A stretch of DNA of 42,165 nucleotides from Actinomycetes bacterium (GCA_023389455.1 JAEWEJ010000422.1:1-42165), one strand, 5' to 3'. Counted from the stretch's first letter, positions 23,572 to 31,062 are shown. A program made the numbers and translations. The notes: generated by a model not told the origin, from the sequence alone.

Positions 23572-23608
23572 CGCGATATGTCGTGTGATGCGAACACGCT
23601 ATATCGCG
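23572..23608 (-). promoter_or_regulatory. 37-bp palindromic operator (probable PadR site)
   Basis: CGCGATAT (23572-23579) and ATATCGCG (23601-23608) are perfect inverted repeats. A second nested pair, CGTGT (23582-23586) and ACACG (23594-23598), shares the same centre at 23590. It overlaps the -10 box and the start of the mRNA of the DUF4097-padR operon. Confidence 0.75.
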
Positions 23609-23624
23609 AGATTGCCCAGCACAA
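23596..23624 (-). promoter_or_regulatory. Promoter of the DUF4097-padR operon
   Basis: TTGTGC (23619-23624), a 17-nt spacer and TAGCGT (23596-23601) on the minus strand. The palindromic operator covers the -10, so bound repressor would block RNA polymerase. Confidence 0.6.
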
Positions 23625-23632
23625 CACCCCGC

Positions 23633-23664
23633 GACGGCCGGCGACCCGGAGGTCACCGGCCGTC
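23633..23664 (-). terminator. Hairpin after pilT
   Basis: GACGGCCGG (23633-23641) pairs with CCGGCCGTC (23656-23664), a perfect 9-bp stem with a 14-nt loop just past the pilT stop. Confidence 0.55.
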
Positions 23665-23674
23665 CCCCGGCACG

Positions 23675-24763
23675 TCAGCCGACGATGCCGGCCCCACGCA
23701 GCTCGACGGTCAGGTCGTGCGGGTTGGACGCCACCGCGAGCGCCTCCTCGTACGTCACCACGCCGTCGCGGACCATCGCGAACAGGTGCTGGTCGAACGT
23801 CTGCATCTTGTAGAAGTCGCCCTCCCGGATGAGGTCGGAGAGCGGGGGGTTCTCCTGCGGCTCCACGATGGCCTCGGCCGTCCGCCCCGTGTTCACCATG
23901 ACCTCGACCGCCGCCTGCCGCCCGCTGCCGTTCGCCTTGCGGACCAGGCGCTGCGAGACGATCCCCCGCAGCGTCTGGGACAGCGCGATGCGGACCTGCT
24001 GCTGCTCGTGCGGCGGGAAGAAGTCGACGATCCGGTTGATCGACTCCGCGACGTCGATCGTGTGCAGCGTGGACAGCACGAGGTGCCCGGTCTCGGCCGC
24101 CGAGAGGGCGGCACGCACGGTCTCCACGTCGCGCATCTCGCCGACGAGGATGACGTCGGGGTCCTGGCGCATGGCCGCACGCAGCGCGACCGTGAAGTCC
24201 GCCGTGTCCTGGTGCACCTCGCGCTGCGAGACGATCGCCTTCTTGTCGGAGTGCAGGATCTCGATCGGGTCCTCGATCGTGACGATGTTGACCTCGCGGT
24301 ACGAGTTGATGAGGTCGACCATCGAGGCGAGGGTCGTGGTCTTGCCCGAGCCCGTGGGGCCGGTGACCAGCACGAGCCCGCGCGGCTCCAGGGCGAGCTC
24401 GCCGACGACCTCGGGCAGGCCCAGCTCGGCCAGCGACTGCGCGCCGACCGCGACCCGCCGGAACACGATGCCGAACGTCCCGCGCGCCTGGTAGGCGTTG
24501 ACACGGAACCGACCGACCCCCGACAGGGAGTAGGCGAAGTCCGCCTCCTTCGTCTCACGGAACCGCGCGACCAGGTCGTCCGGCAGGACCTCCCCGATCA
24601 TGTGCTCCGTGTCCAGCGGACGCAGCTCGGGTGCCTGGAGCTTGCGCAGGCGTCCGTCGACCCGCACGCGCGGGCACGAGCCGACCTTGCAGTGCAGGTC
24701 GGAGCCCCCGGTGCTGGCCAGGGCGTGCAGGAACGGGATCACGGACTGGGGCTGCTGGGTCAC
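23675..24763 (-). CDS. pilT: PilT/VirB11-type ATPase (orphan twitching ATPase)
   Basis: Hexameric ATPase of 362 residues of the PilT retraction family. The N-terminal PAS-like domain (SDLHCKVGSCPRVRVDGRL) is followed by Walker A GPTGSGKT (135-142), the Asp box VTIEDPIEILH, Walker B DPDVILVGEMRDVETV and His box GHLVLSTLHTIDVAESINRIVDFF. All catalytic motifs are intact. No type IV pilin, PilB, PilC or PilM-Q gene is near; the tad operon in this window uses CpaF instead. GTG at 24763 follows GATAAC by 6 nt, and TAACGT overlaps it, so it is probably leaderless. Confidence 0.9.
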   Translation of the reverse strand: MTQQPQSVIPFLHALASTGGSDLHCKVGSCPRVRVDGRLRKLQAPELRPLDTEHMIGEVLPDDLVARFRETKEADFAYSLSGVGRFRVNAYQARGTFGIVFRRVAVGAQSLAELGLPEVVGELALEPRGLVLVTGPTGSGKTTTLASMVDLINSYREVNIVTIEDPIEILHSDKKAIVSQREVHQDTADFTVALRAAMRQDPDVILVGEMRDVETVRAALSAAETGHLVLSTLHTIDVAESINRIVDFFPPHEQQQVRIALSQTLRGIVSQRLVRKANGSGRQAAVEVMVNTGRTAEAIVEPQENPPLSDLIREGDFYKMQTFDQHLFAMVRDGVVTYEEALAVASNPHDLTVELRGAGIVG

Positions 24764-24849
24764 GGGGACGTTATCGGGATCGCGGACCCGCCACTTGAGC
24801 GGCGGCCCGCACCGCAGGACGGCGCGCGGGGGGCGCGCGGTGTGGGACC

Positions 24850-24915
24850 ATGGAACGACATCCCCGGTGCGTGCCGTTCTGCGCGCGCGCCGCGACCCGA
24901 GGAGAACCACGATGA
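24850..24915 (+). CDS. Possible 21-codon ORF overlapping the bL37 start
   Basis: ATG at 24850 opens a frame that ends in a TGA overlapping the bL37 ATG (ATGA, 4 bp). The predicted peptide begins MERHPRCVPFC. There is no ribosome site and only a weak CGGTGT at -10 spacing. The 4-bp overlap would allow translational coupling; chance is also plausible. Confidence 0.2.
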   Translation: MERHPRCVPFCARAATRGEPR

Positions 24916-24986
24916 GCAAGCGTGGCCGCAAGCGTCGCTCCCGCAAGGGGAACGCCGCCAACCACGGCAAGCGTCCCAACGCCTGA
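24912..24986 (+). CDS. Ribosomal protein bL37 (actinobacterial 24-residue protein)
   Basis: A 24-residue, extremely basic protein beginning MSKRGRKRRSRKG and ending NHGKRPNA, preceded by AGGAG at good spacing. It matches my memory of bL37, the small 50S protein found in mycobacterial ribosome structures, especially the shared ANHGKRPNA tail. It would sit in the large subunit and contact 23S rRNA. It is too short for most gene finders and is often left unannotated. A very strong terminator follows at once, so it forms its own small transcription unit divergent from pilT. The promoter is unclear. Confidence 0.8.
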   Translation: MSKRGRKRRSRKGNAANHGKRPNA

Positions 24987-25007
24987 GCGTTCGACGCCGT
25001 GACGTCG

Positions 25008-25041
25008 CGAGGGGCCCGGAGCAGTCGCTCCGGGCCCCTCG
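25008..25041. terminator. Strong bidirectional terminator
   Basis: CGAGGGGCCCGGAGC (25008-25022) pairs perfectly with GCTCCGGGCCCCTCG (25027-25041) around the loop AGTC. It serves bL37 from the left and rsrA from the right. Confidence 0.85.
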
Positions 25042-25066
25042 CCGTCCGTCGGGTGCGGTGCGGTCG

Positions 25067-25390
25067 CTAGGCCTCGGTGCCCGGCGTCGTGCGCAGGCGC
25101 AGGACGGTCAGCTGCTCGCGGATCCGCAGCCGCAGCCCCGCCGGCGCCTCCTCCTGGCAGCAGCGCCGCACGAGCTGCTTCATGACGAGCTCGATCTGCT
25201 CCTCCTCGAGGCACTGCGCGCACTCGTGCAGGTGCGCCTCGACACGGTCCCGGTCCAGCTCGCCCAGCTCGGAGTCGACGTACTCCCACAGCCGCTCGAC
25301 GGCCTCGTCGCAGCCGCAGGGCGTGCCCGCGGGCGCCTGCGCGGACGGGTCCTGCGCGACGTCGGCCGGGCCGTCCTCGACCCCGCTCAC
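25067..25390 (-). CDS. rsrA: Mycothiol-system zinc anti-sigma factor (RsrA type)
   Basis: Anti-sigma factor of 107 residues that binds SigR and releases it on thiol oxidation. The ZAS motif H-x3-C-x2-C is at H53, C57 and C60 (EAHLHECAQC). An upstream Cys pair, C25 and C27 (PCGCDEAVERLWEYVDSELGE), supplies the other zinc ligand or disulfide partner, and C77/C78 are additional. GTG at 25390 overlaps the sigR stop by 4 bp (GTGA), giving equimolar coupled translation. Cytoplasmic. Confidence 0.9.
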   Translation of the reverse strand: MSGVEDGPADVAQDPSAQAPAGTPCGCDEAVERLWEYVDSELGELDRDRVEAHLHECAQCLEEEQIELVMKQLVRRCCQEEAPAGLRLRIREQLTVLRLRTTPGTEA

Positions 25391-26037
25391 CGGGCACCGT
25401 CCGGTGCGACCGGCGCCGCGCCGGCGAGGCCACGTCCGCGGGCGTAGTCGGACAGGAGCTCACGCAGCTGAGCGCGGCCCCGGTGCAGGCGCGACATCAC
25501 CGTCCCGATCGGTGTGCCCATGATCTCGGCGATCTCCTTGTACGCGAAGCCCTCGACGTCCGCGAGGTACACCGCGATGCGGAAGTCCTCGGGGATCTGC
25601 TGCAGCGCGTCCTTGACGTCGGAGTCCGGCAGGTGGTCCAGCGCCTCCGCCTCGGCGGACCGCAGCCCACGCGAGGTGTGCGACTCGGCCCGCGCCAGCT
25701 GCCAGTCCTCGATCTCCTCGGACCGGGACTGCTGCGGCTCACGCTGCTTCTTGCGGTACGTGTTGATGTACGTGTTGGTGAGGATCCGGTACAGCCAGGC
25801 CTTGAGGTTCGTGCCCGGGCGGTACTGGTGGAAGGCGGCGAACGCCTTGGTGAACGCCTCCTGGACCAGGTCCTCGGCGTCGGCCGGGTTGCGGGTCATC
25901 CGCAGCGCGGCGCCGTACAGCTGGTCGAGGTACACCAGCGCCTCGGCCTCGAAGCGCTCGCTGCGAGCGGCGTCGTCCTCGCCCGCAGGGGCACGGGTGG
26001 TGCCCTCGCCGTCGTCGACCTCGGGGTGCTCGCTCAT
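25387..26037 (-). CDS. sigR: RNA polymerase sigma factor SigR/SigH (thiol-oxidative stress)
   Basis: ECF sigma factor of 216 residues in the short form. Region 2: FEAEALVYLDQLYGAALRMTRNPADAEDLVQEAFTKAFAAFHQY and NLKAWLYRILTNTYINTYRKKQREPQQ, a highly typical SigR stretch. Region 4: LQQIPEDFRIAVYLADVEGFAYKEIAEIMGTPIGTVMSRLHRGRAQLRE. It directs transcription of thiol-redox genes and is held by RsrA. ATG at 26037 (or the GTG just before it) lies 5-8 nt after TAGGCT. The frame is open upstream to an ATG at 26223, which would give a form 62 residues longer; a SigR-type promoter lies just upstream of that ATG. Two isoforms are therefore likely, as known for Streptomyces SigR and SigR'. Confidence 0.92.
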   Translation of the reverse strand: MSEHPEVDDGEGTTRAPAGEDDAARSERFEAEALVYLDQLYGAALRMTRNPADAEDLVQEAFTKAFAAFHQYRPGTNLKAWLYRILTNTYINTYRKKQREPQQSRSEEIEDWQLARAESHTSRGLRSAEAEALDHLPDSDVKDALQQIPEDFRIAVYLADVEGFAYKEIAEIMGTPIGTVMSRLHRGRAQLRELLSDYARGRGLAGAAPVAPDGAR

Positions 26038-26045
26038 CACCCCTG

Positions 26046-26051
26046 AGCCTA
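26046..26051 (-). promoter_or_regulatory. -10 element for short-form sigR (TAGGCT)
   Basis: TAGGCT on the minus strand, 8 nt before ATG 26037 and 5 nt before an in-frame GTG. It fits the leaderless housekeeping pattern of this window. Confidence 0.5.
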
Positions 26052-26232
26052 GTGCTCCGACCGCAGCACCACGCGCGCGGGGCGACGGGCCCCAGGGCGC
26101 GACGGCGTACGGCGGGCCGGGCCGCAGCGGGGCGACGCCGGGCGTCACGGCGGCGTGCTCGGGCACGACACCGGGCACGGCGACGGCCACGGGGGCCGGC
26201 GGACTCGCGAGGGCACAGCTCATGACCCGTGC

Positions 26233-26260
26233 AACACCACCGTGCCACGCGGTCATTCCC
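26233..26260 (-). promoter_or_regulatory. SigR-type autoregulatory promoter (GGGAAT, 19 nt, GTT)
   Basis: On the minus strand GGGAAT (26260-26255), 19 nt, then GTT (26235-26233), matching the GGAAT / GTT elements recognised by SigR and SigH. Transcription would start about 6-7 nt later, within a few bases of the in-frame ATG at 26223 of the long sigR form. Confidence 0.65.
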
Positions 26261-26293
26261 GGCGGTGCGCGCGCCTCCTGCGGCCGACGACAC

Positions 26294-26299
26294 TAGCGT
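26294..26299 (+). promoter_or_regulatory. -10 element (TAGCGT) of the DoxX-like gene
   Basis: TAGCGT on the plus strand, about 46 nt before the GTG start. No clear -35. Confidence 0.4.
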
Positions 26300-26344
26300 G
26301 GAGGTACCGCCCCACCCGCGGTGCCGTCGTCCTGGAGGAAGCCC

Positions 26345-26896
26345 GTGCTGCTGCGTCGGATCGCCCGCCCCCTGTTCGCGTCGTGGTTCGTGAGCCAAGG
26401 GCTCGACGCGCTGCGTCATCCCGGCGCCCACGCCGCGGTGATGCGCCACGGGCTCGACGGGCTGCGCGGCCGGGTGCCGGACGCCGCGCGCACCTCGGCC
26501 CCCGCGCCGGTCGCCAAGGCGCTGGACGGTGACCTGAGCGACAAGCAGCTCGCGACGCTCGCGCAGGCGCACGGCGCGGCGATGCTCGTCGCCGGCACCA
26601 TGCTCGCGGTCGGTCGCGCACCGCGGACCGCGGCGCTGGCACTGGCCGGGCTCACCCTCCCGCTCGTGCTCGTGGACCTGCCGCTCGGCCGGCGCGGCAC
26701 GCTCACGGCCGAGGAGCGCACGGCGCGCAAGGAGCGCCTGGTCCGGGCCCTGTCGTTCACCGGCGGCGCGGTGCTCGCGGGGATCGACCTCGAGGGCCGT
26801 CCCGGGGTGTCCTGGCGCGTGCAGCACGCGATGGTCGACCGTGCCGCCGTGAAGGCGGCCCGTGCCGCCGAGGCCGCCAAGCACGTGGACGACTGA
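26345..26896 (+). CDS. DoxX-family membrane protein
   Basis: Membrane protein of about 183 residues in the DoxX family. The N terminus LLRRIARPLFASWFVSQGLDALRHPGAHA is the typical DoxX start with a first helix. Then come AQAHGAAMLVAGTMLAVG, AALALAGLTLPLVLVDLPL and a last hydrophobic stretch near LSFTGGAVLAGIDLEG. The C terminus is an Ala/Lys/Arg-rich helix. Some DoxX proteins link superoxide dismutase and thiol redox at the membrane in mycobacteria, and this one is divergent from sigR, so a redox role is plausible but not shown. GTG at 26345 follows GGAGGAAGCCC, which decides the start. Confidence 0.8.
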   Translation: MLLRRIARPLFASWFVSQGLDALRHPGAHAAVMRHGLDGLRGRVPDAARTSAPAPVAKALDGDLSDKQLATLAQAHGAAMLVAGTMLAVGRAPRTAALALAGLTLPLVLVDLPLGRRGTLTAEERTARKERLVRALSFTGGAVLAGIDLEGRPGVSWRVQHAMVDRAAVKAARAAEAAKHVDD

Positions 26897-26918
26897 CGTG
26901 CCCCTGCGGCGACGCGGC

Positions 26919-26924
26919 TAGCCT
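26919..26924 (+). promoter_or_regulatory. -10 element of aroA (TAGCCT), leaderless
   Basis: TAGCCT, 6 nt (GGCCGC), then ATG. No ribosome site precedes the start. Confidence 0.65.
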
Positions 26925-26930
26925 GGCCGC

Positions 26931-28268
26931 ATGACGAGCCAGCACGTGGACCTGTGGACCGCACCCGTCGCCGACGGACCGCTCGACGCGACGGTCGCCG
27001 TGCCGGGCTCCAAGTCGCTGAGCAACCGCTACCTCGTGCTGGCCGCCCTCGCGGGCGGGCCCAGCACGCTGCGCTCCCTGCTCGTCTCGCGCGACACGCG
27101 GCTCATGGCGGCCGCGCTCGAGGCCATGGGCGTGCAGGTGGACCTCGGTGGCGACGCCGTCCGGGTCACCCCGGGCCCCCTGCGCGGGCACGTGACCGTC
27201 GACTGCGGGCTGGCCGGGACCGTCATGCGCTTCCTGCCCGCCGTCGCCGCGCTCGCCGACGGCCCGGTCCGCTTCAAGGGCGACCTCGAGGCGCTCGCGC
27301 GGCCCATGGGTCCGCTGCTGCAGGCGCTGCGCGCGCTCGACGTGCGCGTGGACGAGGAGGGCGAGCCCGGCCGGCTGCCGTTCACCGTGCACGGCCGCGG
27401 TGCCGTGCGCGGCGGGCACGTCGACGTCGACGCCTCGGGCTCCAGCCAGTTCGTCTCCGGCCTGCTGCTCGCCGCGGCCCGGTTCGACCAGGGCCTCACC
27501 GTCCGGCACACCGGGCCGACGCTCCCGAGCTTGCCCCACATCGAGATGACCGTGGCCGTGCTGCGCGCCGCCGGCGTCGTCGTGGACGACTCGCGCCCCG
27601 AGATCTGGCACGTCGAGCCGGGCGCCGTCGCCGGGCGCGACGTCCACGTCGAGCCGGACCTGTCCAACGCCGCGCCGTTCCTGTGCGCCGCGATGGTCGC
27701 CGGGGGCTCCGTGCGCGTGCCGGGATGGCCCGCGAGCACGACGCAGCCGGGAGGGCTGCTGCCGGACATCCTCACCCGCATGGGCGCGTCCGCGTCCCTG
27801 GACGGCGACGTGCTCACCGTCACCGGCACGGGTGCGGTGCACGGCGTCGACCTCGACCTGCGGGCGGCGGGCGAGCTCGCCCCGACGATCGCGGCGCTCG
27901 CGAGCCTCGGCGACTCCCCCACGCGGCTGCGCGGCATCGCGCACCTGCGCGGTCACGAGACCGACCGGCTCGCGGCGCTCGCCGCGGAGATCACGCGCCT
28001 CGGCGGGCAGGCGGAGCAGACGTCCGACGGCCTGGTCATCACGCCGCGCCCGTTGCACGCGGGGGTCTGGCGCACGTACGCCGACCACCGCATGGCCACG
28101 GCCGGGGCGCTCGTCGGCCTGCGGGTCCGCGGGGTGCAGGTCGAGGACGTGGACACCACGGCCAAGACGCTGCCCGGGTTCGTCGACCTGTGGACCGGCA
28201 TGCTCGCCGCCTCCGCGCACGACGAGCGTGTCGTGCGCGACGGCCTGACGGCCGGGCCGACGGCCTGA
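26931..28268 (+). CDS. aroA: 3-phosphoshikimate 1-carboxyvinyltransferase (EPSP synthase)
   Basis: Sixth step of the shikimate pathway: joins PEP to shikimate 3-phosphate. 445 residues, normal for the family. Shikimate-phosphate site PGSKSLSNRYLVLAALA (near 25) and PEP-site loop DCGLAGTVMRFLPAVAAL (near 90-105). DASGSSQFVSGLLLAA lies mid-protein, and the C-terminal YADHRMATAGALVGLRVRGVQVED includes the conserved D-H-R-x-A. Leaderless start at ATG 26931. The stop overlaps the rsgA ATG by one base (TGATG). The order sigR, aroA, rsgA, hisN resembles the neighbourhood of sigH in mycobacteria. Confidence 0.95.
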   Translation: MTSQHVDLWTAPVADGPLDATVAVPGSKSLSNRYLVLAALAGGPSTLRSLLVSRDTRLMAAALEAMGVQVDLGGDAVRVTPGPLRGHVTVDCGLAGTVMRFLPAVAALADGPVRFKGDLEALARPMGPLLQALRALDVRVDEEGEPGRLPFTVHGRGAVRGGHVDVDASGSSQFVSGLLLAAARFDQGLTVRHTGPTLPSLPHIEMTVAVLRAAGVVVDDSRPEIWHVEPGAVAGRDVHVEPDLSNAAPFLCAAMVAGGSVRVPGWPASTTQPGGLLPDILTRMGASASLDGDVLTVTGTGAVHGVDLDLRAAGELAPTIAALASLGDSPTRLRGIAHLRGHETDRLAALAAEITRLGGQAEQTSDGLVITPRPLHAGVWRTYADHRMATAGALVGLRVRGVQVEDVDTTAKTLPGFVDLWTGMLAASAHDERVVRDGLTAGPTA

Positions 28269-29356
28269 TGCCGACGCGGCGCTACGACGAGCGGGACGTG
28301 CGGATCCGTCCCGGTCGAGGGTCGCGCCCCCGCACCAAGCAGCGCCCCGAGCACGCCGACGCCCGCACCGCGATGGTCGTCGCCGTCGACCGCGGTCGGT
28401 ACACGGTGCTGGTCGACCCCGGCGGGCCGGACGAGACGCGCGTGCTGGCGATGAAGGCCCGTGAGCTGGGCCGCGACCGCGTCGTGCCGGGCGACCGGGT
28501 GGACGTCGTCGGCGACACGTCCGGCGCCGAGGGATCGCTGGCGCGGATCGTGCGGATCGGCGAGCGCCGCACGGTGCTGCGCCGCACGGCCGACGACACC
28601 GACCCCGTCGAGCGCGTCATCGTGGCCAACGCCGACCGCCTGGTGGTCGTCACCGCCCTGGCCGACCCGGAGCCGCGCACCCGCATGATCGACCGCTGCG
28701 TGGCCGCGGCGTACGACGCGGGCATGGAGGTGCTGCTCGCCCTGACGAAGGCGGACCTCGCGGACCCGGCGGAGCTGACGGCCATGTACGCGCCGATCGG
28801 CGTCGACGTCGTGGTGACCCGCCGCGGTGTCGACCCGGTGACGGGCGAGCGGACCATCGAGGGGCTGGACGAGCTGCGCCAGGTCCTGTCCGGAGAGGTG
28901 TCGGTCCTCGTCGGGCACTCGGGCGTCGGCAAGTCGACGCTGGTCAACGCGCTCGTGCCCGACGCGCACCGCGCCGTCGGCGTGGTCAACGACGTCACCG
29001 GCCGCGGCCGGCACACCTCGACGTCGGCCGTGGCGCTGGAGCTGCCCGGCACGGGCGCGCCGACGTGGGTCATCGACACCCCCGGGGTGCGGTCGTTCGG
29101 GCTCGCCCACGTCGACCCCGCGCACCTGCTCGGCGCGTTCGCCGACCTCGACGCCGTGGCACGCCAGTGCCCCCGGGGCTGCACCCACCTGGCGGGCTCC
29201 CCGGACTGCGCGCTCGACGACTGGGTGGCGGACGCACCCGACGACGTCACCCGGGCGGCGCACGCGGCGCGGCTCGACTCGTTCCGCCGGCTGCTGGTCA
29301 GCCGCCTGGGCGTCGAGGACCCCGAGCCGGACGGTGACGGCGCGCGCGTCCCGTGA
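28268..29356 (+). CDS. rsgA: Ribosome small subunit-dependent GTPase A
   Basis: Circularly permuted GTPase of 362 residues that helps late 30S assembly. Its N-terminal OB-fold region is about residues 35-100. G-motif order is permuted: G4 LLALTKADLAD first, then G1 GHSGVGKSTLVNALVPD, the G2 Thr region GRGRHTSTSA, and G3 DTPGVRSFGL. The C-terminal zinc site is CPRGCTHLAGSPDCALDDW. A basic N-terminal extension (RRYDERDVRIRPGRGSRPRTKQRP) is typical of actinobacterial members. ATG overlaps the aroA stop, so translation is coupled. Confidence 0.93.
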   Translation: MPTRRYDERDVRIRPGRGSRPRTKQRPEHADARTAMVVAVDRGRYTVLVDPGGPDETRVLAMKARELGRDRVVPGDRVDVVGDTSGAEGSLARIVRIGERRTVLRRTADDTDPVERVIVANADRLVVVTALADPEPRTRMIDRCVAAAYDAGMEVLLALTKADLADPAELTAMYAPIGVDVVVTRRGVDPVTGERTIEGLDELRQVLSGEVSVLVGHSGVGKSTLVNALVPDAHRAVGVVNDVTGRGRHTSTSAVALELPGTGAPTWVIDTPGVRSFGLAHVDPAHLLGAFADLDAVARQCPRGCTHLAGSPDCALDDWVADAPDDVTRAAHAARLDSFRRLLVSRLGVEDPEPDGDGARVP

Positions 29357-29373
29357 CCGGGCGGCGCGTTCGG

Positions 29374-29379
29374 TAGGTT
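29374..29379 (+). promoter_or_regulatory. -10 element (TAGGTT) before the hisN-like gene
   Basis: TAGGTT about 77 nt before the ATG, giving a leader of some 70 nt with its own ribosome site. It may add an internal promoter to the aroA-rsgA unit. Confidence 0.4.
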
Positions 29380-29455
29380 GACGGCGCGGACCGCCCGCCG
29401 ACGACGGCACGGCGGGGACCGCACGCGACGCCCGCACCTGCGACGAGGAGCCCCG

Positions 29456-30235
29456 ATGGCCTACGACGACGACCTCCGGCTGGCGCACGTGGTCGCCGAC
29501 CAGGTCGACTCGCTGACGATGTCGCGGTTCAAGGCGCAGGACCTGCAGGTCGAGACCAAGCCGGACCTCACCCCCGTCTCGGACGCCGACCGCGCGGCCG
29601 AGGACCTGGTGCGCTCGCAGCTGTCCCGCGCCCGCCCGCGCGACGCCGTGCACGGCGAGGAGCGGTCCGACACCGGGCACGGTCCGCGCCGCTGGGTCGT
29701 GGACCCGATCGACGGCACGAAGAACTTCGTGCGTGGCGTGCCCGTGTGGGCCACCCTGCTGGCCCTGATGGACGGCGACGAGGTCGTGCTCGGCGTCGTC
29801 TCCGCCCCCGCGCTGGGGCGGCGCTGGTGGGCCGCCAAGGGCACCGGCGCGTGGACGGGCCGGTCGCTGTCGGCCGCGACACGGCTGCGGGTCTCGGGCG
29901 TCGAGCGCCTCGAGGACGCGTCGCTGTCCTACTCCAGCCTCACCGGGTGGGACGAGCACGGCCGTCTCGACCAGTTCCTCGACCTGCAGCGCCGGGTGTG
30001 GCGCACCCGGGCCTACGGCGACTTCTGGTCGTACATGCTCGTCGCCGAGGGTGCCGTGGACGCCGCCGCCGAGCCCGAGCTCGAGCTGTACGACATGGCG
30101 GCCCTCGTCCCCGTCGTCACCGAGGCCGGTGGGCGCTTCACGTCGCTGGACGGCGTCGACGGCCCGCACGGCGGCAACGCCGTGGTGACCAACGGGCACC
30201 TGCACGACGCGGTGCTGGCCACCCTGTCCCGCTGA
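29456..30235 (+). CDS. hisN: Inositol-monophosphatase family, probable histidinol-phosphatase
   Basis: Magnesium-dependent phosphatase of 259 residues. Metal-binding motifs: GEERSD (near 73-78), WVVDPIDGTKNFVRGVPVWATLLAL (the DPIDGT motif near 85-95) and the C-terminal ELELYDMAALVPVVTEAGGRF. Actinobacteria use an enzyme of this family for histidinol-phosphate dephosphorylation, and the gene is often near aroA and rsgA; inositol-1-phosphate activity is the alternative. ATG at 29456 follows GAGGAG. The next gene begins 23 bp later with its own ribosome site. Confidence 0.85.
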   Translation: MAYDDDLRLAHVVADQVDSLTMSRFKAQDLQVETKPDLTPVSDADRAAEDLVRSQLSRARPRDAVHGEERSDTGHGPRRWVVDPIDGTKNFVRGVPVWATLLALMDGDEVVLGVVSAPALGRRWWAAKGTGAWTGRSLSAATRLRVSGVERLEDASLSYSSLTGWDEHGRLDQFLDLQRRVWRTRAYGDFWSYMLVAEGAVDAAAEPELELYDMAALVPVVTEAGGRFTSLDGVDGPHGGNAVVTNGHLHDAVLATLSR

Positions 30236-30258
30236 CCGACCCCGACCCGAGGAGGCCC

Positions 30259-31002
30259 GTGGACCCCGACCGTCACGCCCAGCACGCCGCGGCGTTCACC
30301 CAGCACGCCGACGAGTACGCCGCGGTGCGTCCGGGCTACCCCGACGCGGCCGTGGACCTGCTGGTGCCGTCCGACGCCCGCGACGTGCTGGATCTCGCGG
30401 CCGGCACGGGCAAGCTCACCGCCACCCTGGTCGCGCGCGGCCTGCACGTCGTCGCGGTGGAGCCCGCCGAGGGCATGCGCCGCGAGCTCGTCGCCCGGCT
30501 GCCGCAGGTCGAGGTGCACGAGGGCACGGCGGAGTCGATCCCGCTGCCCGACGCGTCGGTCGACGCCGTCACCGTCGCCCAGGCGTGGCACTGGTTCGAC
30601 GAGCCCGTGGCCGCCGCGGAGGTGGCCCGCGTGCTGCGCCCGGGCGGGACGCTCGGCATCGTCTGGAACGACCGGGACGAGGACGTGCCGTGGGTGGGCG
30701 CGTACGGCGCGCTGCTGCACCAGGCCGCCGGGCCGCAGCTGGCGCGGGGCACGCACCCGACGCTCGGCCCCGCGTTCACGGACGTCCTGCGCACCGACGT
30801 GCGGTGGGACCACGTCCTGACGCCCGAGGACCTGGTGCGGCTGGCCGGCACCCGCTCCTACGCCCTGGTCCTGCCGCCCGAGGAGCGCGCGGCGCTGCTG
30901 GAGCGCGTGCGCGCACTGGTCGCGACGCACCCGCAGACGGCGGGCCGGGACCGGATCGAGGTCCCGTACGTCACACGGGTGTACACCGCCCGTCGGCTCT
31001 GA
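30259..31002 (+). CDS. SAM-dependent methyltransferase (class I)
   Basis: Methyltransferase of 247 residues. The fold begins FTQHADEYAAVRPGYPDAAVDLLV, followed by the SAM-binding glycine motif VLDLAAGTGKLTATL, the acidic ribose-binding residue in VVAVEPAEGMRREL, then GTAESIPLPDASVDAVTVAQAWHWF and VLRPGGTLGIVWNDRDE. The WHWFD element and RPGYP opening are typical of a broad methyltransferase 11-type group whose substrates are mostly unknown. GTG at 30259 follows GAGGAGGCCC. Probably last gene of the aroA-side transcript; a strong hairpin follows. Confidence 0.85.
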   Translation: MDPDRHAQHAAAFTQHADEYAAVRPGYPDAAVDLLVPSDARDVLDLAAGTGKLTATLVARGLHVVAVEPAEGMRRELVARLPQVEVHEGTAESIPLPDASVDAVTVAQAWHWFDEPVAAAEVARVLRPGGTLGIVWNDRDEDVPWVGAYGALLHQAAGPQLARGTHPTLGPAFTDVLRTDVRWDHVLTPEDLVRLAGTRSYALVLPPEERAALLERVRALVATHPQTAGRDRIEVPYVTRVYTARRL

Positions 31003-31062
31003 CAGCCGCGTCGACGGCGTCGGCAGGGGCCACGGCCGCCGCGGACGCGGCGTCACGTGCAG

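Noticed and set aside
26954..28267. Upstream extension of the rsgA frame through aroA
   Set aside because: It is the +2 frame of aroA; RsgA similarity begins at the ATG at 28268.
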